Shown: positions 11,177 through 20,813 of the stretch, in pieces
How positions within the stretch are numbered: position 1 is the stretch's first letter
Layout of the letters: each line of letters starts with the position of its first letter
DNA from: Siphonodentalium dalli
Lineage: Eukaryota > Mollusca > Scaphopoda > Gadilida > Siphonodentaliidae
NCBI GenBank assembly: GCA_032622095.1
Contig: CP136068.1
Coordinates: forward strand, 49,902,443-49,966,442
Length of the DNA: 64,000 nucleotides
Direction: 5' to 3'
Made by a program: the position numbers and the translations under genes
The notes under the pieces: generated by a model
What the model was told of the DNA's origin: nothing
Databases searched by the model: none
What the model saw: only the letters and a program-made list of their open reading frames with translations

Positions 11177-13519
11177 TTACGTTTTCACATTGTGGTATGC
11201 TTCCCATATTTTACACGTATTTCTCACTATAAAGTATATAAATATATTCAAATCATCAATAAATGAGTTCAATTCATTCAGACCACCAGTCAAGAAAAAT
11301 ATAAGTTTGTCGTCGTCCGATAAAGAATCATAATACAAGTAGAGATTTATATCAAAGTCGGTAAGGAGGGAGAACTCAATTTCATTTCTTATATTGCTTA
11401 CATCAGGGCATTCAATTAAAACATGTTTCACATAGTCAGTATACAGACGAGAGCACTTTTCACATACTTTCTGCTCATACTGCATACATGACAAATTGAT
11501 GATTTTTCCAACTCTGATGAAGTAGTGTTTATCGGTTGGATATCTTCTACATGTATTCCAAAGACGTGAGGTGTAGAACTCCGGTTGGATCTTTTGGAAT
11601 CTACTCAGCGTTCTTTCGGAGTTAATCCGAGTCATCCAACCTGAGTTCTCAACCTCAGACATATTATTTCTAATGATAGACTTCCATTCTAGTTTGTCTG
11701 GAAAAAAAGTTTCATCAATATACACATTAAAATATTCATTCAGGCCATACTTATCCAGAGTGGAAATTATATCTGTTGTAAATGATGTCATAGAGCATTG
11801 ACCCTCAAATCCATGTTGGTGGATTCTCAAGAGAAACACTTCTTTGGCAGTCTTTATCCTGTCAAGATTGCACATTGATCTTAAGAATGAAAGTTTTCGT
11901 TTACGTATATAATATAATAGTGGATATATTCCAATGAGACCTAGTACTACATCAGTCCTGGCACGTACGGGTAACCCCTGGATTTGTTTCAAGCAGAATC
12001 GGTGACATTTCTCGAGCATTTCTGTATTTTTAATGTTAAGGTTCCATAATATTTCTGTACCATAAAGGGCTCTTGGCAAAACTATAGACTCATATATAGT
12101 TTTACAACTCATCGGGGTAATTCCACCTGCATATAATCCTGCATTTGATAACATTAAACATGTACCTCTTATCTTATCACAGACATGTTTTACAAAAGTA
12201 CTATTTAAATCGTATTTGTTCAGTGGAATTCCCAGATGAGTGACTTCAATCTTTTCTGGTATAGTTGTAGAACCCATACATAGCGTCCTATTGGCCATGC
12301 ACCTGTTACTAGTATGTTTGGATTCATTAAATACAACCATACAGCATTTTGAAGGATTATATAAGTACCTCCATTGTTTGCTATATGAATAACATAGTTC
12401 ACATAGTTGTTGTAATCCATTCATTGTTAAGGATAGGAGTAACATGTCATCCGCCTGAGTGGGACTTGTACAGTTTACATCATGCATGTATAGACCACAT
12501 TGTGAATTTCTTAATTCTAAGATAAGATCGTTGACATAGATCATATAAAATGCAGGTGATAATATTCCTCCCTGTCTTGTCCCCTGGCATACTGTGAACC
12601 AACGGGATGTCAAACCATTATACTTAACTGAACATTTTACTCCCGATATAAGATCGTGTATGAAGTAAAATGTGTGGCCTTGAATACCACGATTGTGAAG
12701 TTTATATAGCAACCCGTTGACCCACACCATGTCAAAGGCCTTCATGACGTCGAGGAAACAAGCATATAATTTGTGCCCCTTTTCTCTTGTGTAATCAATG
12801 CATTCTCGTGTTATGTATGACACCATGTTGGAGCTCAATTTCTTTTGAAAACCATGTTGTAATGGATCAACCGTTAATAATGTTGGTGAGTATTGCTCAA
12901 ATCGTCTCTGAAGTATGCGCTCTGTTAATTTGTATAATACTGGCATGAGTGTTATGGCTCTGTAACTATTGAAGTCACTTCTAGATTTAGAACCGCCTTT
13001 GTAAAGAGTTACGATAACTCCCTTCTTTGCATTTATAGGGACGGAGCTAAAATTGAACATTGCTGTTATGCATTTTGCAATTATTTTATTTAATAATTCC
13101 GTACCATAGATTATATGTTCGTAAGAGATTTTGTCCCAACCGGAAGCTTTGTTGGAACTAAGTGACTTGTAACTTAATAACAACTCTTCAGATTTAACTG
13201 GAAATAGCAGAATTTTATCAATAGATGATGGTGACTTCTCAGAGATGTTACGTTGTACAAAATCATTAGCCATTGTGAAGTGCTGCTCATCAAAGTCATC
13301 CGATACCAATGGCGTATACAACCGTTCGAAATAGTCCCCCCATGCATTCACTATTTCTCCAGGATCTCTTAGCAATGTGCCATTGTAATTGAACATATTA
13401 TTACTGGAACCTTTACGTTCAGAACGCCTTCGATTAAATAATCTGAAAAACGAATCTTGATCCATTTCTGCTTTCTCATCTATTTCGTTATCAATTTGCT
13501 GCATGTATTTAGACGACAT
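11177..13519 (-). CDS. Reverse transcriptase of element II
   Basis: A 780-residue open frame covering the RT and C-terminal regions of a non-LTR ORF2. Visible: SSNKASGWDKIS (about residue 121), FNSYRAITL (183), CFLDVMKAFDMVW with the catalytic Asp at about 257, GTRQGGILSP (313), and the catalytic box QADD at 355-358 where most families have YADD or FADD. A C-x2-C...H...C motif lies near residue 690. The true ORF2 starts upstream: the frame at 13480-14013 and the endonuclease at 13997-14887 belong to the same polyprotein, separated by frameshifts near 13515 and 14010. The clade is uncertain. Confidence 0.9.
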   Translation of the reverse strand: MSSKYMQQIDNEIDEKAEMDQDSFFRLFNRRRSERKGSSNNMFNYNGTLLRDPGEIVNAWGDYFERLYTPLVSDDFDEQHFTMANDFVQRNISEKSPSSIDKILLFPVKSEELLLSYKSLSSNKASGWDKISYEHIIYGTELLNKIIAKCITAMFNFSSVPINAKKGVIVTLYKGGSKSRSDFNSYRAITLMPVLYKLTERILQRRFEQYSPTLLTVDPLQHGFQKKLSSNMVSYITRECIDYTREKGHKLYACFLDVMKAFDMVWVNGLLYKLHNRGIQGHTFYFIHDLISGVKCSVKYNGLTSRWFTVCQGTRQGGILSPAFYMIYVNDLILELRNSQCGLYMHDVNCTSPTQADDMLLLSLTMNGLQQLCELCYSYSKQWRYLYNPSKCCMVVFNESKHTSNRCMANRTLCMGSTTIPEKIEVTHLGIPLNKYDLNSTFVKHVCDKIRGTCLMLSNAGLYAGGITPMSCKTIYESIVLPRALYGTEILWNLNIKNTEMLEKCHRFCLKQIQGLPVRARTDVVLGLIGIYPLLYYIRKRKLSFLRSMCNLDRIKTAKEVFLLRIHQHGFEGQCSMTSFTTDIISTLDKYGLNEYFNVYIDETFFPDKLEWKSIIRNNMSEVENSGWMTRINSERTLSRFQKIQPEFYTSRLWNTCRRYPTDKHYFIRVGKIINLSCMQYEQKVCEKCSRLYTDYVKHVLIECPDVSNIRNEIEFSLLTDFDINLYLYYDSLSDDDKLIFFLTGGLNELNSFIDDLNIFIYFIVRNTCKIWEAYHNVKT

Positions 13520-14013
13520 TTGTCGATATATTCTTCTGAATTTCTGAATTTTGCTTTTGCTTCTTTGTAATTCGTGTAACTAAGAGTCCCCAAACCTTGC
13601 CTGGGACGACCATCGGCTAACCACAAAGAACGGAGACGTTTCATTTCTTTGTGTAGATCAGTCAGATGATCGTCCCAAAAAGGTTTGAGATGCCGTTGGA
13701 ATTTTGTCCGTGGCAAGCACTTGTTTGAAGCGCAATTTATTGCCTCAACGATACTATTGTATGTTTTGTTCAGATCATCTTCATTTTTAATTTCATCCAT
13801 GCACGATAACAAAGTTACATCAAGAGAATAGTGATACGATTTTAAAATAGACTGGTCAGATTTAACTTTGGTCCAGTTTATTTTAGAGTTATCTGAAGTG
13901 AGAGTTGGGGAACTTATTTCATGTGAGGAAGGTATATGTAATGAGAAAGAAATCGGTCGATGATTCGATACATTTAGAGAATCGTCGTCGATTACTTCAA
14001 CATTGGATACCAA
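13480..14013 (-). pseudogene. Endonuclease end and linker of element II
   Basis: The first residues hold a SNHRPIS motif, equivalent to the terminal SDH catalytic block of APE-type endonucleases. They are followed by a charged linker with a WDDHL-type segment and basic KEMKRLR. It overlaps the endonuclease frame by 17 bases and the RT frame by 40 bases, both in other frames, so these are two single-base shifts within one original ORF2, not separate genes. Confidence 0.75.
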
Positions 14014-14887
14014 TTAAGCTTGTATCTTCACAAGGAATTAAAACATGGTCAATAATTGTGCCGGCATCACGATCACAGTTATATGGTACACACGTTGCTC
14101 GCATTGGACCCGTAACCATAGTGTGGTTGACAGAAAAATAATTGCAATTTTCAACAAATTTCTGAAACTCTATATTCCTCGAATTGGACTTATCGAGGTT
14201 TCCATTCAGATCACCCATAACAATCACTCTACCTAGTGCTCTGAATGTATCTACGACATTTTTAACTTTTACCAGGTATTCACTATAAAAGTCATCAGTA
14301 TAATTAATCGATGGCAGATACACTTGTATAATGTATAGGTATTGGGTGCGACTTATTTGCATTTGGATTCCAATTATCCTGTCATCATCCAGTTGCAATG
14401 GAGTTATGTACCTTGAATGTTTCTTGTGCCACATAAGGAATACTCCCCCTGGTACATGGCCCCGTTGAGACGGTAGACGCTGCGAGGCATCACATACTAT
14501 ATGATAATCATACTCGTCACTGATTGACTCAACAAATATGGTATTATGCGTGCTCAGCCAATGTTCACTCACACCAACAATATCTATATGGGTATTGTTC
14601 AACAGTTTAGTGAGATATGCTGCAGACGACATAATACCTGTCGCGTTCCATGTTAAAAATGATCGTGATATCAGACTACAATTATTAGGCATCATGACGT
14701 AGCGTGATATATAATTTGGTACATGTAGGCCTATATATAGATCATGTTCAACGTAAGATTTGTGATTTGCATATACATGATCAAGAATAAATATGCTACG
14801 ACTCACTGTCACTAGAATTAACAGTAAGAAGATAATTGAATTATGTGACACCATATCTGAAAATATCACTTGTATTAACGGATGCAT
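13997..14887 (-). pseudogene. APE-like endonuclease of element II
   Basis: The endonuclease nicks target DNA to start reverse transcription. Family-like blocks: LTWNATGIMS (start of the domain, about residue 77), VGVSEHWLS with the catalytic Glu, GGVFLMWHK, VMGDLNGNL (the GDxN block) and GTIIDHVL. The first 40 residues include a strongly hydrophobic run (SIIFLLLILVTV), resembling a signal or anchor, as also seen in element I. The frame breaks just before the last catalytic block. The stop of the ORF1 fragment lies about 30 bases upstream. Confidence 0.8.
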
Positions 14888-14919
14888 ATATCAAATATAT
14901 TAATGTGAACATACACGTG

Positions 14920-15363
14920 TTATACACGTGTCTCTGATCGGTAATGGTGCGTAGCATCAAGATTAGCGAGATGCTCAGCACGAACGACCCATTTTCGGCA
15001 GTAAATTCTATTTGCCCAGAAAGCTCTACTGGTGACTTTATCGACTTCTGATTCACCAACATTTATGCGAGCCGAATTTTGTGTCAACATGATAATTTTC
15101 GTGAATTTTATGTCCTTCTTATATAGATAATCTCCAATGTCATAAACTGTGACGTCATCAAGAAAGTTGCTTAGGAATACCCTTTCCGTTTTTACGGATT
15201 CTGGAAGTCTATTCTTCAAAACACGATCTTTTCCAACGTCATGCCTATCTTCATCGTTATTATATTCATATTCATCCTCGTATTCATTCCTCGTGTGCCT
15301 ACTTTCTATAACAGAAATATTAATATTATTTACATTGAGAGATTCGTCACGCTGATCATAGTG
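14920..15363 (-). pseudogene. ORF1 C-terminal fragment of element II
   Basis: The open frame fuses 27 residues of element I reverse transcriptase to an acidic, Glu/Asp/Tyr-rich stretch (EDEYEYNNDEDRHD) and a C-terminal half with NFLDDV, ESEVDKV and RIYCRKW motifs. These are typical of the RNA-binding ORF1 C-termini of invertebrate non-LTR elements. The N-terminal half of ORF1 is missing because of 5' truncation. The fusion reflects the insertion junction and is unlikely to be functional. Confidence 0.65.
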
Positions 15364-15447
15364 CATATGGAGTCGGGGATGATCAGGGGGGTCAGTTTTA
15401 CGCGATATCAAGAGAGTCTCAGTTTTTGTCGGGTTAAATTTCACAAG

Positions 15448-16491
15448 CTATTCTTGTGACCAGGATGCCAATCGTTCAATATCACCGTTTATTAATTCGG
15501 CCGCCAATGTAGGGTCTTCAACTGTTAAAAATATGGATGTATCATCTGCAAACAAGCGTATGTGACAGTTAACATTTTGCGTTATATCATTAATGTAGAT
15601 AAGAAAAAAGAGGGGGTCTAGTATATAGCCCTGGAGCACACCCGCCATGACAGGTTTCCATTGAGAATGATCTCCCTCAATTAAGACTCGCTGTTCATGG
15701 TCAGTTAAATATGACTCAAGAAGTTTCAACAGATTCCCTGTAATACCTATACTTTCTAGTTTATATAAAAGGTCACGGTGACAGACTTTATCAAACGCCT
15801 TGCTTATGTCACAAAATACACATCTGATCTCTTTTCCAATGTCTAGGGATGAACATATGTGATCATACAAATCTGTGAGTTGGAACACGGTGGAGTCCCC
15901 TCGGACAAATCCAGACTGGTATTGCGTTATTATTCCATTTGAAGAGAGAATTTCCCACAAATGATTAAAAATGCATCTTTCAAATACTTTTGATATACAG
16001 CTAAGTAATGCTATTGGTCGATAATTTGAGACATCTGATGGTTCGTCTTTCTTAAATATTGGCACAATGTTCGATCTTTTCCATGTTTGAGGGAAATAAG
16101 ACTGTTGAATGTAAGTATTAAATAGTTCGGCAAGGGGGAGGCTAAGCGAAGTAGCACAGTTCTTGAGAACTTTGGGATTTATCATGTCAGGACCACAGGC
16201 TTTTGATGCTTTTAATGATTCTAGGGCAGATCTTACCGATTCGTGAGTTATTTTGATCGTTGATAGCGTTGATCTCCATGGATTGAAAGATTTGTGAGGC
16301 AATGTTATTCCAGTTTCGTCAACGAAAGAAATACTACAAAAATAGTTATTTAGTGTTTCGGCCTTCTCAGCATTATAAGTTATAACAACCTGATCGCCTA
16401 CTACTAAGGGCGGAATCGATTTGTTTTTTCTTTTTGAATAAAAGGTTTTGTAGAGTTTTCCACCACTTTGAAGGCTCACAACTTTGTACAA
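15448..16491 (-). pseudogene. Reverse transcriptase of element I, copy 2
   Basis: A 347-residue frame from the RT N-terminus to just after the catalytic core: SNYRPIALLS (about 155), FCDISKAFDK with Asp about 228, and FADDTSIF (314-321). Unlike copy 1 this stretch is uninterrupted. It ends at a TAG where the family normally has Trp (SWSQE then LVKFNP). After the stop the reading frame continues for about 27 residues of RT before it meets element II. The fixed VPQG block reads VLQG here. Confidence 0.85.
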
Positions 16492-17003
16492 TATTGTTTT
16501 TTTGATTTGCGTATTGTAGCAATAACTTCGTTACGTTTTTTTCGATAATGAGACCAGTTTTGCTCAGAGTTGGATTTTTTAGCCATTTTATGTAATCGGC
16601 GTCTTTGTCGGATCAGTCGTCGGATTTCGCACGTTAGCCATGCTGGGCAGCTTTTGCGAATTAATGCATTTTTATGAGGTATGTAGGCTAGAGCAAGTTC
16701 TTCTATCTTATGTGTTAGAAGATTCACATGAGTATCAATATTGTGATTGTTAGTTCCTAGATCACTTCGAAAGTCCCATTCATTTAATTCGTTATTCATC
16801 CCATTGTAGTCAGCAGCGTTAAAATTCCATATTTTTCGTTTCACTGAGGCATTCAGTTCGCTTTTTGCATAGTTCAGAGTAATAGTAACAGGACAGTGAT
16901 ATTTTTTCATTTCAGCATGAAATGGATCCAGTACTTCATAGTCGGACGTATTGTTTAAATTGCTGACGAGAAATAGATCAATTGTCGAATTGGAGTAGAT
17001 CAA
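16476..17003 (-). pseudogene. Endonuclease end and linker of element I, copy 2
   Basis: A 175-residue frame with STIDLFLVSN, then KKYHCPVTI at the place of the last catalytic SDHxP block of APE endonucleases; the Asp is replaced by Tyr. It is followed by a basic linker rich in Arg and Lys (IRRLIRQRRRLHK). It is separated from the upstream endonuclease frame by the 22-bp duplication and from the RT frame by an A-run shift. Confidence 0.75.
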
Positions 17004-17634
17004 TTGTCGAATTGGAGTTTGACGAAAAATGAGTTGGCGAAGTTTTTATTAATTTTAGGCCACATGCATTGCATATTTGGTGAACCTTTCCTCTTGGGAA
17101 TAACACTTGGTCTTCATTAAAATCTCCAGCAACTATTAATTCATATCCGGTGTCTCTAGCTTTATCGATCAAAGACTCAATTTTATCCCATATAGAAACT
17201 GGGTCGTCAGGTGGGCGATAAAAACAACCAACTAAAATATGCTTATTACGAAGGGTTAGTTCAATCCAGGTTGATTCAAGATTAGTATCATAGATGTCGT
17301 TACGCATACGAAAAGCGATCGAATCTCGTATATATATGGCCACTCCACCACCGGTTCTCCCTATTCTGTCGCGACGAATTGGCTCACTAAAACCTTGCAT
17401 AAGATAATCGCTAGACTGGTCCGAGGGTTTCAACCATGTCTCCGTAAACATGCAAATATCATAATCAAGTAACTCTGCAGATATAGTATCAAACTTATTT
17501 CTGATACTTTGTGGGTTAAAGACAACAAGCGATAATTTATTGTTCATAGGCCCCGGTTGGCGTTCTACGTCACCACTAATATACAACATTAATAGTATTA
17601 AAATTAGTGTTAAGACACCAAGATAAACGTGCAT
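16978..17634 (-). pseudogene. APE-like endonuclease of element I with 2A-like leader
   Basis: From the Met at 17634 (an open frame reaches 17754): a hydrophobic run of about 16 residues, then SGDVERQPGP, then the endonuclease. The leader matches the arrangement known in APE-type retrotransposons of sea urchin, amphioxus and molluscs, where a 2A motif (DxExNPGP) follows a signal-like segment. Here the key Asn is Gln. Endonuclease blocks: NPQSIRNKFD, FTETWLK with the catalytic Glu, GGVAIYIRD, VGCFYRPP and VAGDFNED. The frame is lost at STIDL by the 22-bp duplication. I chose 17634 because it places the hydrophobic segment directly at the N-terminus, as in known examples. Confidence 0.8.
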
Positions 17635-17824
17635 GTTTTTTATACTAGAAATGTTGGTAATGTATTTGTAAACTGGAACATATACTTTACTATCGTTTCT
17701 AAGAGATGTCCAAAGAACAGGAACCCTGGGTAATTTTTTATAGAACAGGTACATATGTATTGAGTATGTCGCAAATCAGCCACCGTAGAAAGGTGTCTAT
17801 TTAATCTAAACTTCTTTATTCCAG

Positions 17825-18036
17825 GTGAAACAATGGTGATTTACATAGGTGACACGGGTTCTTCTGATATCCCCGCTGAGCGGTTGTATAGCACCAGACT
17901 AGCATCCATAGATGACCAATCAGATCTTAAGATGATGAAGAAGAACGACCAGGTGCTGTCGGCCAATCAATCAATTAACGACTTACAAAAACAGGCCGTC
18001 CAGAAGTTTGTTCAGCGGAACATAACAATAAACTAG
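17825..18036 (+). CDS. Possible terminal host exon, unknown product
   Basis: A pyrimidine-rich tract ending in CTTTATTCCAG precedes 17825, and the frame stays open from there to a stop at 18034. It encodes a hydrophilic, mildly acidic/basic C-terminus (DIPAERLYSTRL, DLKMMKKNDQVL, INDLQKQAVQKFV) with coiled-coil-like spacing and no transmembrane segment. No family is recognised and no upstream exon could be found in the transposon-filled sequence. The TAG stop is the first three bases of a MITE; the sequence beyond the MITE would have extended the frame by five codons to a TAA. It could also be an internal start (Met at 17833) of a single-exon fragment. Confidence 0.4.
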
Positions 18037-18184
18037 TCCAACAAATTAGACTTTCGGATTAATTGGAATTTTAATATTTGGACATTTATGGACCATTTAA
18101 TCCTTTAATATAAGGAGTAATACAATCGTAAATGTCCAAATATAAAAATATGTATTAATCCGAATAGTCTAATTTGTTGGACTA
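18034..18184. mobile_element. 151-bp MITE with 9-bp target duplication
   Basis: It is almost entirely inverted repeat: the left arm starts TAGTCCAACAAATTAGAC and the right arm ends with the complement, with a short centre. The 9-bp direct repeat ACAATAAAC flanks it exactly (18025-18033 and 18185-18193). A 9-bp duplication fits Mutator-like elements, but the assignment rests on that length alone. Its first three bases form the stop codon of the upstream frame. Confidence 0.9.
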
Positions 18185-18193
18185 ACAATAAAC

Positions 18194-18660
18194 ATGCCAA
18201 CCAGCCATGAATAATCCATCCAATTGTAACGATTGCATCATCTTTTAATATAGTATATCTCCTCCGGGTCACAATTACAACAACAACATACATTTTTTTA
18301 CAGATCCCGATTTTAAGACTACGAAATTTTAGTGATAAAGTACAGATAACATTGAAGTTTGAGAATATTATTTGTATATAAAGGCGTAATAAAGTGATTT
18401 ATTTATGATGAAACTGGGCGTAATTCTCGGTGAAATTTCCAAGTTATAAATGAATTTGCTTATATTGAGTGATACAAGATAGAGTTCTCCCTCTTGGAAC
18501 ACTGAGTATACTACACTCCAGGTACTGGCCGCGAACATCTTCACAATATTTTTTATTAAAAAATAGCCCCAAAAACTGTCTCGCGGATGTGATAAGAAAA
18601 TTCTAATTAAAATTGATATTAATTGATAGAAGCTTTTCCAGGCAGGTGACTTCGATTGAT
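18194..18660. other. No gene recognised
   Basis: AT-rich sequence between the MITE and the second copy of the duplicated segment. If the upstream exon is real, this would be its 3' untranslated or flanking sequence, but I see no clear polyadenylation context. Confidence 0.4.
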
Positions 18661-18721
18661 ATCTATTAATTGTACCCCAAAATCTATAAATTCTTGCAGA
18701 GAAGAGATATATCATATTTAA

Positions 18722-19995
18722 CTCATTGAGTGCCAGGTCTCCTGATGGGAATCGATATCTGTACGCCAGGTCTCCTGGGAAAAAAGAACATTATTAACAC
18801 TAATAATTTAGTTTGACTATTCAATATAGGACAGAATCGAATTGACAGCAGGCATTGCTAGTATAGGCCCTATCCATGACCTGCTTTTAAACTCCATGTC
18901 CGGTACTCGGGGGTCATCATAGGTCAAAAATTTCATGTTGCCATGGCAACGAGGACTTAAAATTGACACCGATTGACTGAAATCACAAAGTTGTTGTTTT
19001 GTGTGGCCATCTAAATAATTTATTCAGTGTAGTTTTAGACGTTAATTTTGCTTGTGGAATAACATAGCATTTTAAATAGGATCCGGGGGGTGGGGGGGGG
19101 ACCGGTGTGACTAAAGGAATTTTGTGAATGGGATGACGTTTACAATGAACACTCTCCGAGAAAAGCAGATTATTAAATTTAAAACTATTTGGAAATGTAT
19201 TGTTTCGTTCTTTTTGGCCTATAATAGTCGAACTTGCAGCGGTGGGACGTACTTCCAGTTTGTACTGTATCTAGGTGACAATGCCACAAATAAGTACATC
19301 GGATTAACCCGGTGACGATTATATCCGATTCAGTGCATCGACCCCCCCCCCCCAACCCTTCCATACCAAATTTCAGTTCGATATCGTAAATAATGTAAGA
19401 GCAATATACTGACAATTTTTTTCTATAGTAAATTCTCATTGTAATTTGGCGAACCCCTTAATGTACATAGTTGTATTGACGTATTATGTAAGTTGTCGAC
19501 ATCAGCGTTCCTGTGTCGTTTGGTGTCAAACCAAGTTTACGATGGATCAGGGCATGCCCGACTTTATAGGAATCGACCTTTACGCAATTAAAATCGGTTT
19601 CCAATTAACAGATATGTACGCTGTATCCGTTGACCTCTTAGAGAGTTTGAACTCTGCAAGTCTAAGTCACGCCCACAGATCACATCAATTTTCACCACCT
19701 GTTTTCATACGACTGTATCTCCTAAACGCCTCGACATGCGGAGCTGCCTGGTGCGTCATTTGAACGGAGACATGCTGGGCTATACCTCGATGTACAAGTT
19801 GAATCTGCGCATGCGCGTATATACAGAACCCCCCCCTGAAAATTAAACAAACGCTTCTCCCAAAATGTGACTTGTAGTATGCAGGGTTCTAATCATGTGC
19901 AAACAGATTGAAATTGTGAGATTGGATTAGAAGGCAGAATGTTACAAACGGTGTGTGTTGGGCGACGAGTTATCTCGTCGCCGGCGCTCAATGAG
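18722..19995. mobile_element. piggyBac-like non-autonomous element (1.27 kb, TTAA target)
   Basis: Flanked by TTAA at 18718-18721 and 19996-19999. The terminal inverted repeats are CTCATTGAGTGCC on the left and the complement of CTCATTGAGCGCC on the right, a style common in piggyBac-family elements. Subterminally, GCCAGGTCTCCT is directly repeated on the left, and a perfect hairpin GGCGACGAG/CTCGTCGCC sits 5 bp inside the right terminal repeat. No transposase. It contains G- and C-runs near 19090 and 19345 and the palindrome GTTGCCATGGCAAC at 18937. Confidence 0.85.
18937..18950. promoter_or_regulatory. X-box-like palindrome (RFX-type site)
   Basis: GTTGCCATGGCAAC is a perfect palindrome with the two half-sites and 2-bp spacing of RFX-family X-boxes. 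It lies inside the piggyBac-like element, with no gene next to it. Function is unproven; a chance or transposon-borne palindrome is possible. Confidence 0.25.
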
Positions 19996-20813
19996 TTAAG
20001 GGTGTTTGTGTGGTAACCCTTTATGTCACAAGATGCGATGATCAGTTAAAAAAAATCCAAGACTTTCAACGATCCATCTCACCCCATGCAAGGCGTTACG
20101 TTTCATATACGATCCATCTCACCCCATGCATGGCGTTACGTTTCATATACGATCCATCTCCCCCCTATGCATGGCGTTACGTTTCATATACATATAATGA
20201 ACAAGTTGGACCGCTAGATTACTCTGAGTCACAAAATGGTCACAACAAGCTAAATAAAGAACTCCAGTTTTAAGTTGGTTAGAAACCTTCACGATATATA
20301 CAGTACAGCGAAATTTTATATCATTCATGAAACTTAAAGTTCATTATGACACAGACAATATTTTTTTAGTTTTTTATTCATTTTATTTTTTCTTTACACA
20401 GACAATATAGTTCTTCACTTTCAAATTTCAACTTATAGTTGTTTACAGTTCTGTATTTATTTAACACAACATTACCACACTGTTATTTTTCGTCTGATTG
20501 ATCATCTGAAGAAATAATTCTCCATCTGAGATAAATACTTATCAATAAGTTGTACATACCCACAGTGGATCAACGGACACGAACCAAAACCGGAAGTCGT
20601 AGATTTCGAGGTGGAGAAATATCTGTCGACAAATATTTGTTGACATTTTTTGACGGTTTTTTAGGAAAATAAACGCTTGGATACCATATCTGACCAACTG
20701 AAGGTGAGTGAATATTTCTTCGCTAATGTTCGGACACCGACGATCAATTTAAGTCAGTTGCCATTGTTCGATCGCGGAAAAAATGTCATTTAATCATCGC
20801 CGCGAGACGATTT

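Larger units (their letters stand above)
10727..15363 (-). mobile_element. Non-LTR retrotransposon element II, 5'-truncated
   Basis: Minus-strand two-ORF element of about 4.6 kb: an ORF1 C-terminal fragment, an APE-like endonuclease, a linker, a reverse transcriptase with a C-terminal cysteine/histidine motif, a 3' untranslated region of roughly 400 bp and the AT tail. The 5' end at 15363 joins element I sequence inside an open frame, so ORF1 is truncated, as is usual for incomplete reverse transcription. It is inserted in element I, with 1.88 kb of element I repeated on both sides. Different family from element I. Two frameshifts in ORF2 suggest that it is now inactive. Confidence 0.8.
15364..17760 (-). 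mobile_element. Non-LTR retrotransposon element I, copy 2 (5' part)
   Basis: It carries the 5' untranslated edge, the N-terminal hydrophobic/2A-like leader, the endonuclease, the linker and the RT as far as the catalytic core. It ends abruptly at 15364 against element II. It shares with copy 1 the 22-bp duplication (16975-16996 and 16997-17018), the A-run frameshift near 16497 and a TAG near 15447. Those lesions predate the duplication. It lacks copy 1's two private deletions. Confidence 0.85.
18661..20560. repeat. Duplicated 1.5-kb segment, copy B (left part)
   Basis: It matches 1-52 (at 18661-18720) and 548-1030 (at 19997-20555). Between them lies the piggyBac-like element, in place of the 495 bp present in copy A. 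Its right edge is the insertion point of the 9-kb Transib-like element. A short phrase GATCCATCTCACCCCATGCA is repeated three times near 20070-20180. Confidence 0.8.

Noticed and set aside
20561-20591. A true V(D)J recombination signal (heptamer, spacer, nonamer)
   Set aside because: The A-rich nonamer-like stretch is 15 bp from the heptamer, not 12 or 23, and no antigen-receptor-like segment is adjacent. A transposon terminus explains it.
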